Part shown: positions 16,998 through 24,991 of the stretch, one piece after another
How the letters are laid out: every line of letters begins with the position of its first letter
Position numbering within the stretch: the stretch's first letter is position 1
Assembly: GCF_015234585.1 (NCBI RefSeq)
Contig: NZ_JADFCM010000008.1
Location: 124,001-188,000, forward strand
DNA from: Pseudalkalibacillus hwajinpoensis
Lineage (GTDB): Bacteria > Bacillota > Bacilli > Bacillales > Guptibacillaceae
Direction of reading: 5' to 3'
Length of the DNA: 64,000 bases
Notes under the pieces: model-generated
Told to the model about the DNA's origin: nothing
Database searches by the model: none
The model's input: only the letters and a program-made list of their open reading frames with translations
Made by a program: the position numbers and the translations under genes

Positions 16998-17165
16998 ATG
17001 TCATTAGAATTAATACTACAGTTTTTAATGTTAAGTATAGGCTTTATAGCGGTAGCGGCACTATTTCTCAACGTTGATAAAAAGCGTACACAAAAGCGTT
17101 TAGAATTAGAACTTGCTGAATATGAACAATCGCATCAAGTATCAAAATACGAGAAGAACAAATAA
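16998..17165 (+). CDS. Small membrane protein, 55 residues
   Basis: A 55-codon ATG frame behind GAAAGAGGGA at a normal distance. Residues about 4-26 are hydrophobic (ELILQFLMLSIGFIAVAALF), the rest is a charged helix rich in Lys/Glu/Gln (KRTQKRLELELAEYEQ). The pattern, a single anchor plus cytoplasmic amphipathic helix, is common among real small membrane proteins, and a terminator starts right at its stop codon. Family not recognised. Confidence 0.7.
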   Translation: MSLELILQFLMLSIGFIAVAALFLNVDKKRTQKRLELELAEYEQSHQVSKYEKNK

Positions 17166-17203
17166 GATGGAGACTCTGAAACGAGTTTTCATCTTTTTTT
17201 GTA
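17165..17203 (+). terminator. Terminator after the 55-residue membrane protein
   Basis: AGATGGAGACTC pairs with GAGTTTTCATCT (12 bp, two G-U pairs) around a 6-base loop and is followed by seven T. Confidence 0.75.
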
Positions 17204-17338
17204 TCTTGCTTAATGGAAAGATAGAAAGTTACCGGGTATTTGAATTCTTAGAAGTTTGATAATTACGGATAGTGGTATGAAAAGGTTAGATAACCAATTT
17301 AGCAACGGTACAATAGAACGCAAAGGAGATTATTCGTT

Positions 17339-18466
17339 ATGACACATAAAACAGATCACTATTTTGCTAAAAATTATGAACAGTCACGTGAGACATTTCG
17401 CAATCATCTTGATAAAATCCAAAAGAAATGGCCTTCCGCAACCTTATCAACAAAGTCAATTGGGAAAGAAGAAGATAATACAATCGATATGATTTACTCT
17501 GAAGCCCTTACATCAAACGATCGTGTTTTATTCTTCACTTCAGGCGAGCACGGGATAGAAGGCTATGCTGGAGCAGCGGTTATCCATATGTTTGTAGAAG
17601 AATATCTTGATCAAATCGATCCTTCAACGACAGGGATTTGCCTGATTCATGCCCTTAATCCGTGGGGTATGCGGCATTTTCGACGGGTTACAGAAAATAA
17701 TGTTGATCTAAACAGAAATTACTTTTATGACGAAAATTCAATTCGTAGAGACGTGAATAAAAATTATGCTAAGGAAAGCGACTTATTTCTTCCAAATGGT
17801 AAAATCACTGATTTGCAAGCAGAGAAGCACAAGCTATATGCACAGTTGATTAAAGGGCTAGCAAAGGAAGGATACGCAGGATTAAAAAAAGCAAAGGGAA
17901 TGGGCCAATTTGAATTTGAGCGCGGTGTCTATTACGGAGGTTCAACAGCTGAAGAATCAGCTCTTTTCTTAAAGGATATACAAGAAAAGTTGTTAGGAAC
18001 TTATCCTGGTGTTGTCCACATGGATTGGCATACAGCTCTTGGACCAACAAATGAAATAACAATGGTGATCTCAGAGAATGATGGAAGAGACGTGAAGGAG
18101 TTACAAGAAGCGTACAATCTTAACAACGTCGAAAAGTATACTCCTGAAAAAGTTAAAGGGGATTCTACGAATCATTTCTACAAATTAAAAGAAGAAGCTT
18201 ACCCAGAAACATATCTTCTATCGGCTTTGTTTGAGTTCGGAACGTTTGGAACAGATAAACAGGCTGAAATTCGCGAATTTATGACGATTATTTTGGAAAA
18301 TCATTTGTATTTTGAAGGGGCAGAATCAGTTGATGATATTCAATGGATTCTAGGAGAATTCGAAGCGATGTTTTACCCGGATGATTCCGAATGGAGAGAA
18401 TCAGTTGTCAATGAGGCACGCCATGGAATAGAGGGAGTTTTAAAGAAAGAAGAAATTCTAAGTTAG
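17339..18466 (+). CDS. DUF2817 family protein (M14-like metallocarboxypeptidase)
   Basis: A 375-residue protein of the DUF2817 family, which has a carboxypeptidase A-type fold. SGEHGIEGYAG holds the first His and Glu zinc ligands and HMDWHTALGP the third His ligand. NNVDLNRNYF supplies the substrate-binding Asn-Arg found in M14 enzymes. It is likely a zinc peptidase or amidase acting on peptides; the real substrate is unknown. No signal peptide, so cytoplasmic. AAAGGAGATTATTCGTT precedes the ATG, and a very strong terminator follows. Confidence 0.87.
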   Translation: MTHKTDHYFAKNYEQSRETFRNHLDKIQKKWPSATLSTKSIGKEEDNTIDMIYSEALTSNDRVLFFTSGEHGIEGYAGAAVIHMFVEEYLDQIDPSTTGICLIHALNPWGMRHFRRVTENNVDLNRNYFYDENSIRRDVNKNYAKESDLFLPNGKITDLQAEKHKLYAQLIKGLAKEGYAGLKKAKGMGQFEFERGVYYGGSTAEESALFLKDIQEKLLGTYPGVVHMDWHTALGPTNEITMVISENDGRDVKELQEAYNLNNVEKYTPEKVKGDSTNHFYKLKEEAYPETYLLSALFEFGTFGTDKQAEIREFMTIILENHLYFEGAESVDDIQWILGEFEAMFYPDDSEWRESVVNEARHGIEGVLKKEEILS

Positions 18467-18470
18467 AAAT

Positions 18471-18507
18471 AAAAGGAGGGAGCGAATGATTCGCTCCCTC
18501 CTTTTTG
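18471..18507. terminator. Bidirectional terminator, DUF2817 / yqgV
   Basis: AAAAGGAGGGAGCGAA, 3-base loop, TTCGCTCCCTCCTTTT: a perfect 16-bp stem with T- and A-runs outside, between convergent genes. Confidence 0.95.
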
Positions 18508-18510
18508 TTA

Positions 18511-18810
18511 TTACCCAATTGAACTTCGCACTTCATTCACTTGACCATCAATTGAAAGAGGCCGGTCTTCTCTTTGTTCAATCTTAATATTTGTGATAAC
18601 ACGATCTGTACCTTTTCCTAGAGCACTTGTATGAATGTCTCTTGCTAATTCAAAGAGTTCATCGACGTTTCCTTCAAAGACAGTAGAGGTTGGTCCAATA
18701 TGGTAAGTGAATCCTTCTTTCTCAGCTAACTTTACAGCTTCTGTTACAAAATGATTCATGCTCGTTTGACTTGTTCCTACAGGTGTAACACTGATTTCTA
18801 ATAGTGCCAT
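18511..18810 (-). CDS. yqgV: MTH1187/YqgV-family thiamine-binding protein
   Basis: A 99-residue protein of the MTH1187 family (old DUF77): ALLEISVTPVGT at the N-terminus, the FTYHIGPTSTVFEG segment in the middle and a long helix GNVDELFELARDIH. Proteins of this fold bind thiamine or related compounds as small ferredoxin-like oligomers. The start is ATG 18810 behind AGAGGATTAAGT; the frame continues upstream to 18948 without a ribosome site, so the longer version is rejected. Single gene. Confidence 0.88.
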   Translation of the reverse strand: MALLEISVTPVGTSQTSMNHFVTEAVKLAEKEGFTYHIGPTSTVFEGNVDELFELARDIHTSALGKGTDRVITNIKIEQREDRPLSIDGQVNEVRSSIG

Positions 18811-18989
18811 ACTTAATCCTCTCCTTCTCTTGTAGTCATAGTAGTCTATTGACGGATTTTCTCTAATCCAAACGTTAATAGAAGGATACGATGTAAAAGA
18901 ATTAATGAAACTTCCTTTATTTTCAAAAAAACGAAACGAAAGAGACACCTCATTCGTATAAATAGAAAAGAGCTCGGGAGGAATGCTGC

Positions 18990-19286
18990 ATGATGAACTT
19001 TTTTCTTATGTTGGTAGTTTTTGTTGCCTCTTTAACTGGATTCAATTGGTTAATGGGCTATCGGAAAAATTATATCCAGATTGATCTAGATGAACGCTAT
19101 ATTGACTACAATGAATACGTAAGGGCACTTAAGAATGAGTTGAGTGGGCAAGGAAAAGAGGTCGAGTATTTAGGGAATCGTAAATTCAAGATCGATGGAA
19201 AGAGATATGTGTTTATTGAACGCAATGTCACCATGGGGGGAGTTCCACTTCAGCGCACTATCTTAAAGCCGGTTCTTAAATCATAA
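18990..19286 (+). CDS. Membrane-anchored protein of unknown function
   Basis: A 98-residue protein with one N-terminal membrane segment (MNFFLMLVVFVASLTGFNWLM) and a mixed alpha/beta hydrophilic part (YVRALKNELSGQGKEVEYLG ... FKIDGKRYVFIERN). The ATG follows GGGAGGAATGCTGC; ATG 18993 right after it could also be used. No family recognised. The following monooxygenase-like gene lies 79 bases downstream on the same strand. Confidence 0.7.
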   Translation: MMNFFLMLVVFVASLTGFNWLMGYRKNYIQIDLDERYIDYNEYVRALKNELSGQGKEVEYLGNRKFKIDGKRYVFIERNVTMGGVPLQRTILKPVLKS

Positions 19287-19365
19287 CAAGCACCTCAATT
19301 GCTATAATAAGTTGAAGCTACTATGCTTATCCTATTCTTAAATAAGCATTGGAGGTAGTAAACTT

Positions 19366-19650
19366 ATGGAACAAATTGCGGTTACGGCGATTTTAAAGTC
19401 TAAAACAGGTGAAGAAGAGAATGTCTTAAGTGTCCTTCAAGAAGTTCGGAGAGATTCAAGGAATGAAGAAGGGAATATTCAATATGACGTTCATCAATCT
19501 ATAGAAGATACAACGTTTGTGATCTATGAAGTGTGGGAAAATCAACAGGCGATTGAAACGCACATTAGCTCAGAGCATTATGAGAAGTATCGCAAGGATA
19601 TCGGTGACCTTATTAATAGCCGAGAAGTTTATAAAATGAAGAAACTTTAA
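19366..19650 (+). CDS. Antibiotic biosynthesis monooxygenase (ABM)-fold protein
   Basis: A 94-residue dimeric alpha/beta-barrel protein of the ABM/YgiN family: ITAVILK-type first strand (IAVTAILKSKTGEEENVL), then NIQYDVHQSIEDTTFVIYEVW and HISSEHYEKYRKDI. Members act as quinol monooxygenases or handle small aromatic compounds without cofactors. The substrate here is unknown. A TTGGAGGTAGTAAACTT ribosome site precedes the ATG. A degenerate 20-bp periodic repeat (19661-19745) and a long terminator lie just downstream. Confidence 0.85.
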   Translation: MEQIAVTAILKSKTGEEENVLSVLQEVRRDSRNEEGNIQYDVHQSIEDTTFVIYEVWENQQAIETHISSEHYEKYRKDIGDLINSREVYKMKKL

Positions 19651-19660
19651 AGTATCCTCC

Positions 19661-19745
19661 TTTTCATTTCCGCGGAAATAACTGAGATATCGCGTATATA
19701 GTTGGTTTTTCGTAGGAATAATGACGAAAATCGCTGAATGAGCCA
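19661..19745. repeat. Degenerate 20-bp periodic array (array C)
   Basis: Three, perhaps four, units spaced exactly 20 bases: TTTCCGCGGAAATA at 19668, ATATCGCGTATATA at 19688, TTTTCGTAGGAATA at 19708, and a weak AAAATCGCTGAATG at 19727. The first core ATTTCCGCGGAAAT is a perfect palindrome. It fills the gap between the ABM gene and the terminator shared with arsC. Core and period match array B at 47.77 kb. Confidence 0.6.
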
Positions 19746-19755
19746 TAATAATAGC

Positions 19756-19800
19756 ATTAGAAAAGCACCTCGGATCCCGAATCCGAGGTGCTTTTCTAAT
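19756..19800. terminator. Bidirectional terminator, ABM gene / arsC
   Basis: A perfect 20-bp stem (ATTAGAAAAGCACCTCGGAT and its complement) with a 5-base loop, lying 3 bases from the arsC stop codon. Confidence 0.93.
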
Positions 19801-19803
19801 AAA

Positions 19804-20226
19804 TTAACGTCCTTCTTTTGCAAAACGTGCGATACGTTCTTCAATTTCATCACGTACTCGCTGGAAGAAAGCCCATTTCTCTTCTTCTGTGCCTTCTGCT
19901 TTAGCTGGGTCATCAAATCCCCAATGTTCACGCTTTACATGCGCTGGTGTTCTCGGGCATTTATCATTCGCATCACCACAAAGCGTAACTACAAGATCCG
20001 CATTGTTTAGAAGATCCATATCAATCATGTCGGATGTTTGTGATGAAATGTCGATCCCTGACTCTTTCATTGCTTTAACAGCATTAGGGTTGAGACCATG
20101 GGCTTCAATCCCCGCAGAATAAACATCGTATTCATCACCTAAGTGTTTTTTACCGAATCCTTCAGCCATTTGGCTTCTGCATGAATTACCTGTACATAAG
20201 AAATAAATTGATTTTTTGTTAGACAT
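19804..20226 (-). CDS. arsC: Arsenate reductase, thioredoxin-coupled
   Basis: A 140-residue low-molecular-weight-phosphatase-fold arsenate reductase. [17 protein letters not shown] holds the nucleophile cysteine and P-loop, and [15 protein letters not shown] holds the two redox cysteines that relay electrons to thioredoxin, as in the Staphylococcus/Bacillus subtilis ArsC type. It reduces arsenate to arsenite, which ArsB then exports. Third gene of arsR-arsB-arsC, 27 bases after arsB, with AAGGAGAACAATAT before the ATG. Confidence 0.96.
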   Translation of the reverse strand: MSNKKSIYFLCTGNSCRSQMAEGFGKKHLGDEYDVYSAGIEAHGLNPNAVKAMKESGIDISSQTSDMIDMDLLNNADLVVTLCGDANDKCPRTPAHVKREHWGFDDPAKAEGTEEEKWAFFQRVRDEIEERIARFAKEGR

Positions 20227-20253
20227 ATATTGTTCTCCTTTTTAAATTAATAT

Positions 20254-21546
20254 TTAGATGATTAGTAGCCAGAAATAAAGGCCTAGTAACGTAATGAGTA
20301 GAGTTGGTACTGTTAAAATAACACCAATTTTAAAGTAGTATCCCCACGATATTTTGACACCCTTTTGGGAGAGAACGTGAAGCCATAATAGTGTTGCAAG
20401 TGACCCAATTGGCGTAATCTTTGGACCTAAATCAGATCCAATAATATTCGCGTAAATAAGGGCTTCGCGCATTGTACCGGTCGTTGATGTTGCTTCAATC
20501 GCTAGTGCATCAATCATAACAGTTGGCATGTTATTCATAATTGAGGACAGGATTGCAGCGATGAAGCCCATCGAGACGGTTCCTACGAGCAAACCTTGAT
20601 CTGCTACTGATTGGATGACATTTGCAAGAATATCTGTTAGTCCCTGGTTACGAAGGCCATAAACGACCACATACATTCCTATTGAGAAGAAAACAATCGC
20701 CCATGGGGCCCCTTTGATGACGTTCATCGTTTCAACCGCTTTACTGCGTCTACCCATTAGTAGAAAGAAGATCGCGACGATTCCTGCGATAATCGATACG
20801 GGAACTCCGATAAATTCACTGGCGAAATAACCGACAAGGAGAATCGCAAGGACAAACCAGGAGAGCCTAAACATTCTGCTGTCTTTAATCGCTTCATGTG
20901 GAACGCGAAGCTGGTTAACATCATAATTTCCAGGAATATCTTTTCGGAAGAACAGATAAAGGACAAGTATACTTGCGCCTAAGGAAAATAAGTTCGGAAC
21001 AATCATACGTGATGCGTACTCAACAAATCCGATATCAAAGAAGTCAGCGGAAACGATATTCACAAGGTTACTCACAACAAGTGGAAGTGAGGTTGTATCG
21101 GCAATAAATCCACTTGCCATAATGAATGGGAAAATCATCTTTTCCTTAAAGTTTAAGTTACGTACCATCGCAAGAACAATTGGCGTGAGAATAAGGGCAG
21201 CTCCGTCATTTGCAAATAAAGCGGCAACGACAGCTCCGAGTAACGAGACGTAAATGAACATGCGAAGTCCGTTTCCTTTGGCGATTCGTGCCATGTGAAG
21301 CGCCGCCCATTCAAAGAATCCAATCTCATCAAGAATAAGAGAGATTAGAATGATGGCAATAAAAGCAAAGGTAGCATTCCATACAATCCCTGTTACGGTG
21401 ATAACATCTTGAAAATCTACAACACCGACTAATAAAGCAAGCAATGCGCCTCCACAAGCAGACCAGCCAATACCCAGGTTCTTAGGTTGCCAAATAACGA
21501 GTACTAAAGTAAGGATGAAAATAAGAATAGCGAGTGTGACTGTCAA
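20254..21546 (-). CDS. arsB: Arsenite efflux transporter ArsB
   Basis: A 430-residue membrane protein of the ArsB/NhaD family with 11-12 membrane segments. Family pieces visible: [35 protein letters not shown], and [15 protein letters not shown], all typical of ArsB. It exports arsenite (and antimonite) using the membrane potential. It starts with TTG 21546 behind GGAGGTATTAGA and lies 13 bases after arsR, so the genes form one operon. ArsA is absent, as in most Bacillus ars operons. Confidence 0.95.
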   Translation of the reverse strand: MTVTLAILIFILTLVLVIWQPKNLGIGWSACGGALLALLVGVVDFQDVITVTGIVWNATFAFIAIILISLILDEIGFFEWAALHMARIAKGNGLRMFIYVSLLGAVVAALFANDGAALILTPIVLAMVRNLNFKEKMIFPFIMASGFIADTTSLPLVVSNLVNIVSADFFDIGFVEYASRMIVPNLFSLGASILVLYLFFRKDIPGNYDVNQLRVPHEAIKDSRMFRLSWFVLAILLVGYFASEFIGVPVSIIAGIVAIFFLLMGRRSKAVETMNVIKGAPWAIVFFSIGMYVVVYGLRNQGLTDILANVIQSVADQGLLVGTVSMGFIAAILSSIMNNMPTVMIDALAIEATSTTGTMREALIYANIIGSDLGPKITPIGSLATLLWLHVLSQKGVKISWGYYFKIGVILTVPTLLITLLGLYFWLLII

Positions 21547-21559
21547 TCTAATACCTCCA

Positions 21560-21904
21560 TTAATCGCAACATATGCGTAGTCCTTTTTGTTCTAGCTCAT
21601 ACAGTTTATCCTTTTGTTCAGGAATGAAGGTTAAAATACTCTGAATCACTATAAAGGCTTCATGATCTGCATTTAATGAATAGAATACCCACTGGCCCTT
21701 TTTGCGTTCTTTCACTAAACCAGAGTCTCTCAATTTTCTTAGGTGCTGACTGATAGAAGGTTGGCTCATTTGCAATACTTCTACAAACTCACAGACGCAG
21801 CATTCACCATCTTTTAAAAGGCCAACTATCGTTAAGCGCGTTTTATCACCAAGTAATTTAAGGACAGAAGCAGCCTGATCGATTTCAATCATTGTGTTCT
21901 CCAT
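21560..21904 (-). CDS. arsR: Arsenic-responsive repressor ArsR
   Basis: A 114-residue winged-helix ArsR/SmtB repressor. The metalloid site is ECCVCEF at the start of the recognition helix region, followed by [21 protein letters not shown] (helix-turn-helix). Arsenite binding to the cysteines releases DNA. The start is ATG 21904 after GGAGGTGAAGAA. A perfect inverted repeat 20 bases upstream of the start is the likely operator. It heads the arsRBC operon. Confidence 0.95.
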   Translation of the reverse strand: MENTMIEIDQAASVLKLLGDKTRLTIVGLLKDGECCVCEFVEVLQMSQPSISQHLRKLRDSGLVKERKKGQWVFYSLNADHEAFIVIQSILTFIPEQKDKLYELEQKGLRICCD

Positions 21905-21923
21905 TTCTTCACCTCCACAAATC

Positions 21924-21949
21924 ATTATATAAGCATATACTTATATAAT
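21924..21949. promoter_or_regulatory. Probable ArsR operator
   Basis: Perfect inverted repeat ATTATATAAG / CTTATATAAT with a 6-base spacer, immediately upstream of the arsR ribosome site. AT-rich imperfect palindromes of this kind are the usual ArsR/SmtB binding sites. Confidence 0.8.
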
Positions 21950-22172
21950 CAAGCGCATTTAAAAAAGTTACGAAGTTTAGAAAACGGAGGAAGAGCTTGT
22001 GGTAATCGTTGCTTCCAAATCCTTGTTCGATTAGCATTCTTTATCATAGCCAACTGTCTTGTGTTGAACGATAAGGTTAGAAAAGTCTCCATAAAACTAA
22101 ACGAATGCCCATCCATTCAAAAGGAAGCTGCATAGTATGAAGTAATCCAAGATGGAAAGGAGGTCATACTCC

Positions 22173-22268
22173 ATGGGATACGGTTACGGCAGTGGGTTTG
22201 CTCTAATTGTAGTGCTGTTTATTCTCCTTATCATCGTAGGTGCAGCTTTTGTTGGAGGAGGCTACTAA
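22173..22268 (+). CDS. YjcZ-family small sporulation-associated protein
   Basis: A 31-residue peptide: [19 protein letters not shown] continuing [12 protein letters not shown]. The Gly/Tyr-rich head, a single hydrophobic segment [16 protein letters not shown] and the GGGY end are the YjcZ/YhzD-type family found only in spore formers and often made in the mother cell. A perfect AAAGGAGGTCATACTCC ribosome site precedes the ATG. Too short for ordinary gene callers. The family assignment is firm by pattern; the role is not known in detail. Confidence 0.88.
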   Translation: MGYGYGSGFALIVVLFILLIIVGAAFVGGGY

Positions 22269-22337
22269 TTCTCGGAACATAAGCTGTATTCAACAGGGAA
22301 TTTCTGTTGAAGAAGCACGGGTTGAATAATAAATGCG

Positions 22338-22374
22338 CAAGAAGGCTGATTAACTTTAAATCAGCCTTTTCTTG
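22338..22374. terminator. Bidirectional terminator, yjcZ-like gene / desaturase
   Basis: AAGGCTGATT and AATCAGCCTT pair around a 7-base loop with flanking A and T runs, between convergent genes. Confidence 0.85.
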
Positions 22375-22398
22375 TATAGAAAGATTGAACAAGCTCAT

Positions 22399-23451
22399 TT
22401 AATCAGTTGTCTTTTTCGGGAGAATGGATTTTGGGTATAGCTTGTTACCTAGTGAACCGTAGGTCTCACTCGTTCTCGGATCAATTAAATTTGTCTGTTC
22501 ATGATAAACACGAGGCGTATGCCAGAGAGTGATGAGGGCTCTTGTCATTGGCATCTCGTGGTATCGATCTGGCCACATTGTTTTAATCTTCTCTTTCACA
22601 AGTGGATAATATTTCGGATTCATCCCAGGAAACAGATGATGTTCTGTGTGATACGAGAAGTTGAAATGAAGAATGTCCACTATTTTTGGTACTGTAACGG
22701 TGAGACTGTTCGCAAGCGGATCATTAATAGGTGTTAATGGATTTAATCTGTGATTTGTTGAAATATATGCCATTACAATGAAGTTTGCGATAAGAAGTGG
22801 AATGAAATAAGCAAATATCCAATTTCTTATCCCGATCACGAAGATAAGGCTGATCCATGTTACCCAGGGCAAAATCATTTGTAGAAAAACGTCACGTTGC
22901 TTGTTGGGCGCAAATTCTTTTACATAAGTAAAAAACATTTTAATCGAATGGGCGGTAAATTGAACAGTTAATGAAATAAAGGCAAAGAACGAACGGATAA
23001 ATAACGGGAGTCCGTAAATCCATTTGAACATTTTCATTCTCGAAATACGTTCAAGGGTCGGCCATGCATCTGGATCATTAGTATCATGCTGAGTATGTAC
23101 GTGGTGATTTAGGTTGTGCCATTTTCTCCAAAGTTTTGGGCCAGTACTTAATGGCCAGAACGCAATTGCGCCTAGAATATCCCGGAGCAAGGCATTTCTT
23201 ACAACGGTTCCATGTAGAATTTCATGGCCAAGAAAACCAAGTCCGGCAAAGCAAGCGCCAATAATAAATGAAAGGACAAGTGATATGAGGGTAGGTAAGG
23301 GGTTGGATGCAATGATCAAGAAACAAGTCAATGTGATGACGAGATATGTAAATCCCCCGAAGAGTCGAACTGGAACAGGCTTAAATGCTTCAGGTGGAAG
23401 GTGTTTCTTAATCCGAGCAGCATACCAGCTGAATGAGTGTAGATCGTTCAT
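22399..23451 (-). CDS. Membrane fatty acid desaturase
   Basis: A 350-residue membrane desaturase with the three histidine boxes of the acyl-lipid family: GHEILHG, HNLNHHVHTQHD and YHTEHHLFPG. These bind the di-iron centre that inserts a double bond into membrane fatty acids. Two to four membrane segments separate the boxes. In Bacillus such enzymes adjust membrane fluidity in the cold; a DesK/DesR system is not adjacent here. AAAGGAGATC precedes two successive ATG codons; the second (23451) is at better distance. Single gene on the minus strand. Confidence 0.93.
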   Translation of the reverse strand: MNDLHSFSWYAARIKKHLPPEAFKPVPVRLFGGFTYLVITLTCFLIIASNPLPTLISLVLSFIIGACFAGLGFLGHEILHGTVVRNALLRDILGAIAFWPLSTGPKLWRKWHNLNHHVHTQHDTNDPDAWPTLERISRMKMFKWIYGLPLFIRSFFAFISLTVQFTAHSIKMFFTYVKEFAPNKQRDVFLQMILPWVTWISLIFVIGIRNWIFAYFIPLLIANFIVMAYISTNHRLNPLTPINDPLANSLTVTVPKIVDILHFNFSYHTEHHLFPGMNPKYYPLVKEKIKTMWPDRYHEMPMTRALITLWHTPRVYHEQTNLIDPRTSETYGSLGNKLYPKSILPKKTTD

Positions 23452-23575
23452 CATGATCTCCTTTCGAAAAGCGAGAATGCTTTAGAGTAAATGTTATTTA
23501 AGTGAAGAAATAAGCATATAAGTCAATCATGTACCTGATTCAGAAGAAATATTCAAATGAAAATCAGGAAATGTA

Positions 23576-23604
23576 TTGATTTCAAATAAGGGTCACGGTA
23601 GAAT
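23576..23604 (+). promoter_or_regulatory. Promoter of the trpS T-box transcript
   Basis: TTGATT, 17-base spacer, TAGAAT: close to the sigma-A consensus and placed about 20 bases before the T-box leader begins. Confidence 0.7.
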
Positions 23605-23619
23605 AAGAAAAAATAACCA

Positions 23620-23880
23620 GGCAATGAAGAAGAAGAGTAGTCTCGAGCCGTACTTTAGAGAGCTGGTGGTAGGTGGAAACCAGTGTGCGCAACAGATGAA
23701 TGGGCTTCTGAGCTACCGAACTGAACAGTAAAGTAGGATTCGGCGGAACGTCTTACCGATACAAGAGACACCTTATTGAAATAGGTTTCATTCTGTAAGG
23801 GTAAGCGCGTTTACGCTTGTAAACGAACAAAGGTGGCACCACGGGTCTCTCGTCCTTTTTAGAGGATGAGAGGCTTTTTG
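23620..23880 (+). promoter_or_regulatory. T-box riboswitch (Trp) upstream of trpS
   Basis: A complete T-box leader. The antiterminator sequence AAGGTGGCACCACGGG lies at 23830-23845, and stem I contains the AGAGAGCTGGTGGTAGGTGG segment. The terminator arms TCTCTCGTCCT / AGGATGAGAGG end in a T-run at 23873-23880. A likely specifier codon is TGG at 23701-23703 (after AGATGAA, before GCTTCTGAG), which is tryptophan and fits the gene. Uncharged tRNA-Trp should stabilise the antiterminator and switch the gene on. Confidence 0.95.
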
Positions 23881-23906
23881 TGTTGTCTAAAATGATGGAG
23901 GGCCAT

Positions 23907-24905
23907 ATGAAAAAGACGATCTTAACAGGTATTAAGCCGACTGGAAGAGTTCATTTAGGAAATTACATTGGAGCGATTAAACCAGCTTTAAAACAAGCGA
24001 AGAATGAGGACCTTGACCCTGTTTATTTTGTCGCAGATTACCACGGATTGACGAAAATACGAAATCAGCAGCAGATGGAAGAATTATCGTATGGGATTGC
24101 AGCTACGTGGCTTGCACTCGGACTTGATCCAACAAAGGTGATTCTTTATCGTCAATCGGATGTACCAGAAATCTTTGAATTATCGTGGATTTTGGCTTGT
24201 TTTAGCCCTAAAGGATTAATGAATCGGGCGCATGCCTACAAAGCAATTGTGGAGAAAAATCGTGAGGGAAATCGAGAGGAGGATGAAGGGGTGAATATGG
24301 GGGTATTCACTTATCCCATTTTAATGGCGTCTGATATTCTTATGTTTCAAACCGATTTCGTCCCTGTAGGGAAGGACCAGATTCAGCATGTGGAAATCGC
24401 AAGGGATATAGCCGCTGCTTTTAATTTTCAATTTGGAGAAACGTTCACGTTGCCAGACTATATTGTCGATAAAAACACGTCCGTACTTCCTGGACTTGAC
24501 GGAAGAAAAATGAGTAAAAGCTATCACAATACGATTCCATTGTTTGAAGAGCCGGATCAGCTTAAAAAGTTAATTAATCGCATTACAACGGATTCATCTG
24601 ACCCATCAGAACCAAAGGATCCGGATACATCAACGGTATTTGCACTTTATAAAGAATTTGCTAGTGATGCCGAAACGATTGAAATGAGAAAAAAATTCAA
24701 AGAAGGGATCGGATGGGGGGAAGCGAAAAAAGAACTTTTTCATGTTATGGATGATTTCTTAGCTGAACCTCGAGAGAAGTACCATTACTATATGGTTCAT
24801 AGAGATGAGCTTAATCAAATTCTTGAAGAGGGCGCTAGGAAAGCAAGAGCTAAAGCGGAGCCGTTTTTGAAAGATGTGAAAAGCAAGCTAGGCATTCGAC
24901 GATAG
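23907..24905 (+). CDS. trpS: Tryptophanyl-tRNA synthetase, divergent type
   Basis: A 332-residue class I synthetase with the HIGH-like VHLGNYIGA and the KMSKS loop DGRKMSKSYHN. It differs from the common Bacillus TrpS: the segment SDVPEIFELSWILACFSPKG and a long RITTDSSDPSEPKDPDTSTV insert belong to a separate TrpRS branch, by memory. It may be a second, auxiliary enzyme. The start is ATG 23907 behind GGAGG; the frame upstream to 23880 overlaps the T-box terminator. Control by a T-box is visible directly upstream. Confidence 0.92.
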   Translation: MKKTILTGIKPTGRVHLGNYIGAIKPALKQAKNEDLDPVYFVADYHGLTKIRNQQQMEELSYGIAATWLALGLDPTKVILYRQSDVPEIFELSWILACFSPKGLMNRAHAYKAIVEKNREGNREEDEGVNMGVFTYPILMASDILMFQTDFVPVGKDQIQHVEIARDIAAAFNFQFGETFTLPDYIVDKNTSVLPGLDGRKMSKSYHNTIPLFEEPDQLKKLINRITTDSSDPSEPKDPDTSTVFALYKEFASDAETIEMRKKFKEGIGWGEAKKELFHVMDDFLAEPREKYHYYMVHRDELNQILEEGARKARAKAEPFLKDVKSKLGIRR

Positions 24906-24991
24906 TATGCTAAAAACCTTAACGTATTGTTCTCATATGCCGATAAAGGTCATATATAAATTTTTTATGATAACTTCGGAGGCAAAACACT

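Noticed and set aside
22289..22311. Hairpin TTCAACAG / CTGTTGAA after the YjcZ-like gene
   Set aside because: No T-run; the real terminator follows at 22338.
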